64,000 nucleotides of DNA from an uncultured Lewinella sp. (lineage in GTDB: Bacteria; Bacteroidota; Bacteroidia; Chitinophagales; Saprospiraceae), in contig CAJXOS010000001.1 in the NCBI GenBank assembly GCA_913057725.1, forward strand, positions 1 through 64,000, read 5' to 3'. The notes below the pieces were generated by a model, which ran no database searches, was not told where the DNA came from, and saw only the letters and a list, made by a program, of their open reading frames with translations. Below, in pieces: positions 59,725-64,000 of the stretch. A program made the position numbers and the translations under genes. How positions within the stretch are numbered: position 1 is the first letter of the stretch; each line of letters opens with the position of its first letter.

Positions 59725-60591
59725 ATGCCCACACTCAAAAATGTTATTATTGATCTGCTCCAAGTACTAATTGGAGTGATTCTAGCGGCCATTGGTTTAA
59801 ATGCTTTTCTGTTACCCAATGGTTTTCTGGATGGGGGAGTAACCGGTGTGGCTTTGCTTACCAATATATTCTCGGGAATCGATATTTCATGGCTTCTCAT
59901 TTTATTGAATGTCCCCTTCCTGATTATGGCCTATTACATGGTTTCTCGCTGGATATTCTATAAGTCCATTTTTTCAATTCTTGGCTTGGCCATATTTGTG
60001 CATTTGGGCATACTGCCTCCCATGACCGAGGATAAACTTCTCATTGCCATTTTTGGCGGATTATTTTTAGGAATGGGAATCGGCATTACGATCCGAGGTG
60101 GAGCTGTATTGGATGGAACGGAAGTATTGGGAATCTTTATCCATGACCGATGGGGAATTAGTATTGGGAAGGTCATTTTGATATTTAATATCATCCTTTT
60201 CACCATTACCACTTACGTAACTAGTCCTGAAACAGCAATGTATTCAATCCTCACCTTTGTCGTTACAGCCAAGGTGACGGACAGCCTAATCGAGGGCTTC
60301 GAAGATTATATCGGACTTACAATTATCTCATCACAATCTCGCGAAATCAGCAAATCTATTGTTGAAGATGTCGGGGCCGGTGTGACGATATATAAGGGTG
60401 AAGGAGGTTTTGGTACAAAGGGAAGTAGTCAGAACCTAGAGATTATTCATACGATTATTAACAGGATAGATCTTCGTAAGATTCACCGAGTTATCGATCA
60501 CATTGATCAAGGGGCTTTTGTAGTTGAGTTTGACGTTAACAACGTACAAGGAGGAGTGCTACGTAAGTACTTAAGCCGTAAGTCTAAATAG
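59725..60591 (+). CDS. YitT family membrane protein (DUF2179 C-terminus)
   Basis: GVILAAIGLNAFLLPNGFLDGGVTGVALL; GLFLGMGIGITIRGGAVLDGTEVLGIF; C-terminal DUF2179-like VGAGVTIYKGEGGF. Confidence 0.9.
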   Translation: MPTLKNVIIDLLQVLIGVILAAIGLNAFLLPNGFLDGGVTGVALLTNIFSGIDISWLLILLNVPFLIMAYYMVSRWIFYKSIFSILGLAIFVHLGILPPMTEDKLLIAIFGGLFLGMGIGITIRGGAVLDGTEVLGIFIHDRWGISIGKVILIFNIILFTITTYVTSPETAMYSILTFVVTAKVTDSLIEGFEDYIGLTIISSQSREISKSIVEDVGAGVTIYKGEGGFGTKGSSQNLEIIHTIINRIDLRKIHRVIDHIDQGAFVVEFDVNNVQGGVLRKYLSRKSK

Positions 60592-60598
60592 AATCAGA

Positions 60599-61990
60599 TT
60601 ATAGCTGAGCTAACAACCATTCTTTTTCTGTCAATGGTTCTGTATTAATAATCTGTTGCCGGAGGGCATTGCGTTTTTCCTGATCATAAGGAGGTAGTTT
60701 CATTAACTGATCAGTGAGGGAAAAAATATTGATGTAAATCTGTTTGTGGTAGCTATCGGTCTTGACCCTTCTCAGGTAGGCGCGCGTATTCTTGATATGA
60801 GCAGCTAACAATTGAAAATCGCCACCTTCATAAAAGATCTTTAGCTGGAGTATTTTGGCGCTTAACTGATGGATGAAATCCCGATCTGAAAACTGATGAA
60901 GTAATAACAAGGCTTCTCGATGCTCAGATAGATGATAAGCCAGGCGAGCAGCATTGAGGGCATAGATAGCTTGTCGACGATTTGGGGCTAACTGCCGTTT
61001 GTATTGCTCAATGAATTGACTCGCCCACTTCACCTCTCCTGAGCGAATGGCGATGATGACAATATTACTAAAGGTAAAGGCCGACAGATAGCCGTCCTCT
61101 CTTAGCAGATCTTTTTCCAAGCCTTGTCGATATAGACCAAGTGCTTCATTAAAATAAGACTCACCTTTCTTATTGATCTGTCTTATGCAGAAATTGATTC
61201 CCAGTAAGACCAAGTCCCTTCCCTCTTGTTCGGGAAACTGATCAAGGCAATTAAATAATAGGTCTTCGAAATCCCGAAATGCAGCTTCATTATCGGGTTC
61301 CGTAAACATAAGATAGGCGTGGTGATAGATGGCTATGGCAGGCTCTTTGGCATATATCGGATCTAAAGCCTGGTCTAATATCTCTGGAAGCATAGCAATT
61401 TTGTACTGTACACCCGATACCCGCTGGTGTGCTAAACTCAGGCAGGCCAAACGAAGCTTATAACTTAGCATTGCCTTTTGCAAAGCATCCTCCTGTTGTT
61501 GTAAGTTGAGCGGCCTTCCTCTTCCTGCTCTTGATTGAAACAGGTATAACTCTTCCTCAATGAGGTACTGCTGATAATGAAAACGATGATTCTTTAATGA
61601 ACTCTTCTCTTGCTGTTGCTGCGCTTTGCGGGCTGTACGCTCAAAATGTTTGGATAAACCCAGGTTGCGATATGCACTAAGTAATAGACTATGGTCCTTA
61701 TGCTCTTTTTGCCAACTTCTCCATTGTAGCCAAGCTTCCAAAGTTTGTAAGAGATACCGACATTCTAGTCGAAGCTTTTGATCATCATAAGGTGTCTCCG
61801 GGAATAGTACTTGATATATCCGCTCTCGTTGGGGAGTGAGCCTTAGTAGAAAATACTGTTCTTCGAGTTGATTGAATAGAATCAATGAAGCGGCCCGCTC
61901 ATTATGTATTGGAGATTGCAGCCACTTACGAGCTTGCTGACGCTCGCGAAGATCAAGAGACTGAATAAGTTCGAATAGTAATGTATTAAT
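60599..61990 (-). CDS. Hypothetical protein, probably starting at ATT upstream of the track start
   Basis: Track ORF 60599-61885 (TTG start). In-frame upstream reads (I/M)NTLLFELIQSLDLRERQQARKWLQSPIHNERAASLILFNQ, consistent with coding sequence. Confidence 0.6.
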   Translation of the reverse strand: MNTLLFELIQSLDLRERQQARKWLQSPIHNERAASLILFNQLEEQYFLLRLTPQRERIYQVLFPETPYDDQKLRLECRYLLQTLEAWLQWRSWQKEHKDHSLLLSAYRNLGLSKHFERTARKAQQQQEKSSLKNHRFHYQQYLIEEELYLFQSRAGRGRPLNLQQQEDALQKAMLSYKLRLACLSLAHQRVSGVQYKIAMLPEILDQALDPIYAKEPAIAIYHHAYLMFTEPDNEAAFRDFEDLLFNCLDQFPEQEGRDLVLLGINFCIRQINKKGESYFNEALGLYRQGLEKDLLREDGYLSAFTFSNIVIIAIRSGEVKWASQFIEQYKRQLAPNRRQAIYALNAARLAYHLSEHREALLLLHQFSDRDFIHQLSAKILQLKIFYEGGDFQLLAAHIKNTRAYLRRVKTDSYHKQIYINIFSLTDQLMKLPPYDQEKRNALRQQIINTEPLTEKEWLLAQL

Positions 61991-62173
61991 AAAATTTTAA
62001 TATATTCTACAAAATTAAACCTTATAGTAGTAAAAATAATAAGTTATTAACTCTAATGAGATTTCATTAGTTTACAAATGCCCAAAAATTGGTTTGATCT
62101 CCCTCAAGAGTAGTGGCATATTTGTATTATCGAAATTCATCCTTTGTTAGCCCCGCGCTTTAAAACCTTGAAT

Positions 62174-64000
62174 ATGTACTATAAGCTCCTTTCTGCTCTT
62201 GGAATCTTAGCCCTATGGACACTACCATTAATGGGGCAACTCACTGTAACAATAGCACCTACAGAAATCATTTGTGAAGGTGCTTCTGTACAGTTATCTA
62301 GTACTGTTTCCGGAGGAGGTGGTAATTATTCGTACAACTGGATTCCGAGCATTGGACTCAGTTGTACAGATTGTCCAAATCCGGTTGCTACGCTCAGTAA
62401 TACTACGGCCTATGCGCTAGGTGTCACGGATGGAGCGGGGGCTTCCGGCAATAGTATGATTGATGTAGAAGTTGATAATGCTAATGTCATAGATGTCAAC
62501 AATACTGTAGTCACGAATGCTAGTTGTGATGGCGGTACGGATGGAGCTATTGATCTGGCTACGTTTGATGGATCTGCCTTTACCTACTCTTGGTCTGGCC
62601 CCAATGGATACAGTAATACCACTGAGGATATTAGTGGATTGGTAGCGGGTGTATATACGGTTGTGGCTACCACCGGGAACGGCTGCGAGGATACCGCATT
62701 TTTTAATGTATCACAGGCCAATGGCAGTATCACAATCACGAGCGAAATCGTTGGTGACCTCTGTGTCGAGCCATTATCAGTATTATTGGATATTACAGTA
62801 GAAGGCGGAGTAGCACCTTACGAATATGCTTGGAGTAATGGTACAACTACCGAGGATATTACTGTTGAGTCTCCGGGTACCTACAGCGTTACAGTTGTTG
62901 ATAACAATGGCTGTACTGGAGTACATGACATAGATGTAGAGGGAAGTGTAATAATCAACTTTACTGTCACCAATCCTTTCTGTGCGGGTGAGGGAAGCGG
63001 ATCTATTGAGGTTGGTACAAATCCCAATTGGACTTATTTATGGGATACGGGCGACACCGACTCTGTGCTACAAGGAGTGGGAGTTGGTACCTATTGCGTT
63101 ACTGTAACCAATGGCGTTACTGGTTGTGACGCCTCCGATTGTGTGGAAGTTCTTGAACCGCAACCGCTCATGCTTCAGGTTGCGACAACAGACGTGAGCT
63201 GCGCTGGTAGCAACGATGGTACCATTACCGTTTTTGTAACCGGTGGCACACCTCCTTATGCTTACATATGGAATATGGGCGCTACTACCCAAACGGTGAC
63301 TAATTTGGCAGCAGGAACATATGTTGTTACGGTTGTAGATTCGAACGGTTGTACAGCGGAGATTACCGGGACGGTCTTAGATTCAGCTAGCCCTATTGAT
63401 GTACAAGTGAGTGGTTTGCCAGATGAAGCCTGTACAGAGAATTATACACTGAGTGCCTCTATAGAAGGAGGCGTTACACCTTATACTATCCTGTGGACAG
63501 ATGAGGGAAACAACGTTCTGGGAACAGATGTCGACCTCGTAAATGCCGGCCCAGGTATCATCACTTTAGCCGTTACAGATGCCAATGGTTGTACGACTGT
63601 CCGACAGTTTGAGCCTAACTATTTACCGAACGTAGTATTAAATACCACAGGTGCAATTTCCTGTGCAAGTGAATCGGTAGTAATTGATGGTACGGGTTCC
63701 GCGACAGGCCCAGAGTATACCTACCAATGGGTTAGTCCATCCGGCACTTTCACGACTGATGACCCTATAGTTGAGGTCTTTGATCCTGGTATTTATACCC
63801 TTACCGTTAGTAATTCTGCTATTGAAGGTTGTAGTAATTCTGCTACGGTAGAGATATTTGATTTGTCTACCGATTTTGAAGGTACCATTCAGGTGAATAA
63901 CGTGAGTTGTGGTGTCTACTATCTATCAGGAACAATACCGGATAATTACTTTGGCGAAGTCCTATTTCTATGGACTTTCCCTGATGGAGTTACTACAAGT
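62174..64000 (+). CDS. Large secreted SprB-repeat-like/adhesin protein (partial, runs off window)
   Basis: My translation: MYYKLLSALGILALWTLPLMGQLTVTIAPTEIICEGASVQL...; repeated modules like VSCAGSNDGTITVFVTGGTPPYAYIWNMGATTQTVTNLAAGTYVVTVVDSNGCTA; open to the window end, absent from the track. Confidence 0.88.
   Translation, partial: MYYKLLSALGILALWTLPLMGQLTVTIAPTEIICEGASVQLSSTVSGGGGNYSYNWIPSIGLSCTDCPNPVATLSNTTAYALGVTDGAGASGNSMIDVEVDNANVIDVNNTVVTNASCDGGTDGAIDLATFDGSAFTYSWSGPNGYSNTTEDISGLVAGVYTVVATTGNGCEDTAFFNVSQANGSITITSEIVGDLCVEPLSVLLDITVEGGVAPYEYAWSNGTTTEDITVESPGTYSVTVVDNNGCTGVHDIDVEGSVIINFTVTNPFCAGEGSGSIEVGTNPNWTYLWDTGDTDSVLQGVGVGTYCVTVTNGVTGCDASDCVEVLEPQPLMLQVATTDVSCAGSNDGTITVFVTGGTPPYAYIWNMGATTQTVTNLAAGTYVVTVVDSNGCTAEITGTVLDSASPIDVQVSGLPDEACTENYTLSASIEGGVTPYTILWTDEGNNVLGTDVDLVNAGPGIITLAVTDANGCTTVRQFEPNYLPNVVLNTTGAISCASESVVIDGTGSATGPEYTYQWVSPSGTFTTDDPIVEVFDPGIYTLTVSNSAIEGCSNSATVEIFDLSTDFEGTIQVNNVSCGVYYLSGTIPDNYFGEVLFLWTFPDGVTTS

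Noticed and set aside
1-64000. CRISPR array, transposon, prophage or integron
   Set aside because: No regularly spaced repeats, transposase, integrase or phage structural genes seen in ORFs; no tRNA identified by eye.

Overview
This 64 kb window is a gene-dense chromosomal segment of a Bacteroidota bacterium, probably Saprospiria/Lewinella-like. The lineage call rests on TAnnTTTG-type promoter elements, type IX secretion (T9SS) sorting/SprB-like domains, DUF5723, DUF4292 and thrABC. Most of it is housekeeping: mfd, S41 protease, lptB, psuK-psuG-crcB, dnaX, recJ, thrA-thrB-thrC, mvaD, a KBL/SPT-family aminotransferase, dtd, ctaA, scpA, plus several envelope and lipoprotein genes. The less ordinary items are: (i) a dense DnaA-box-like cluster (seven exact TTTTCCACA/TGTGGAAAA 9-mers plus degenerate boxes) around 56.4-58.1 kb with an AT-rich stretch, a candidate oriC; (ii) two identical 16-bp parS-like palindromes TGTTCCACGTGGAACA 92 bp apart at 42.4 kb, about 14 kb from that cluster; (iii) a split tripartite hipB-hipS-hipT toxin-antitoxin locus with three 22-bp palindromic operators phased 60-61 bp apart; (iv) an orphan Pycsar-effector-like membrane protein whose HD motif appears degenerate; (v) 21-bp-phased direct repeats upstream of a LytS/LytTR pair; and (vi) start-codon problems, including a probable ATT start. 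No tRNA, rRNA, CRISPR array, transposase or prophage was recognised. All function calls are from reading motifs; no database search was run.
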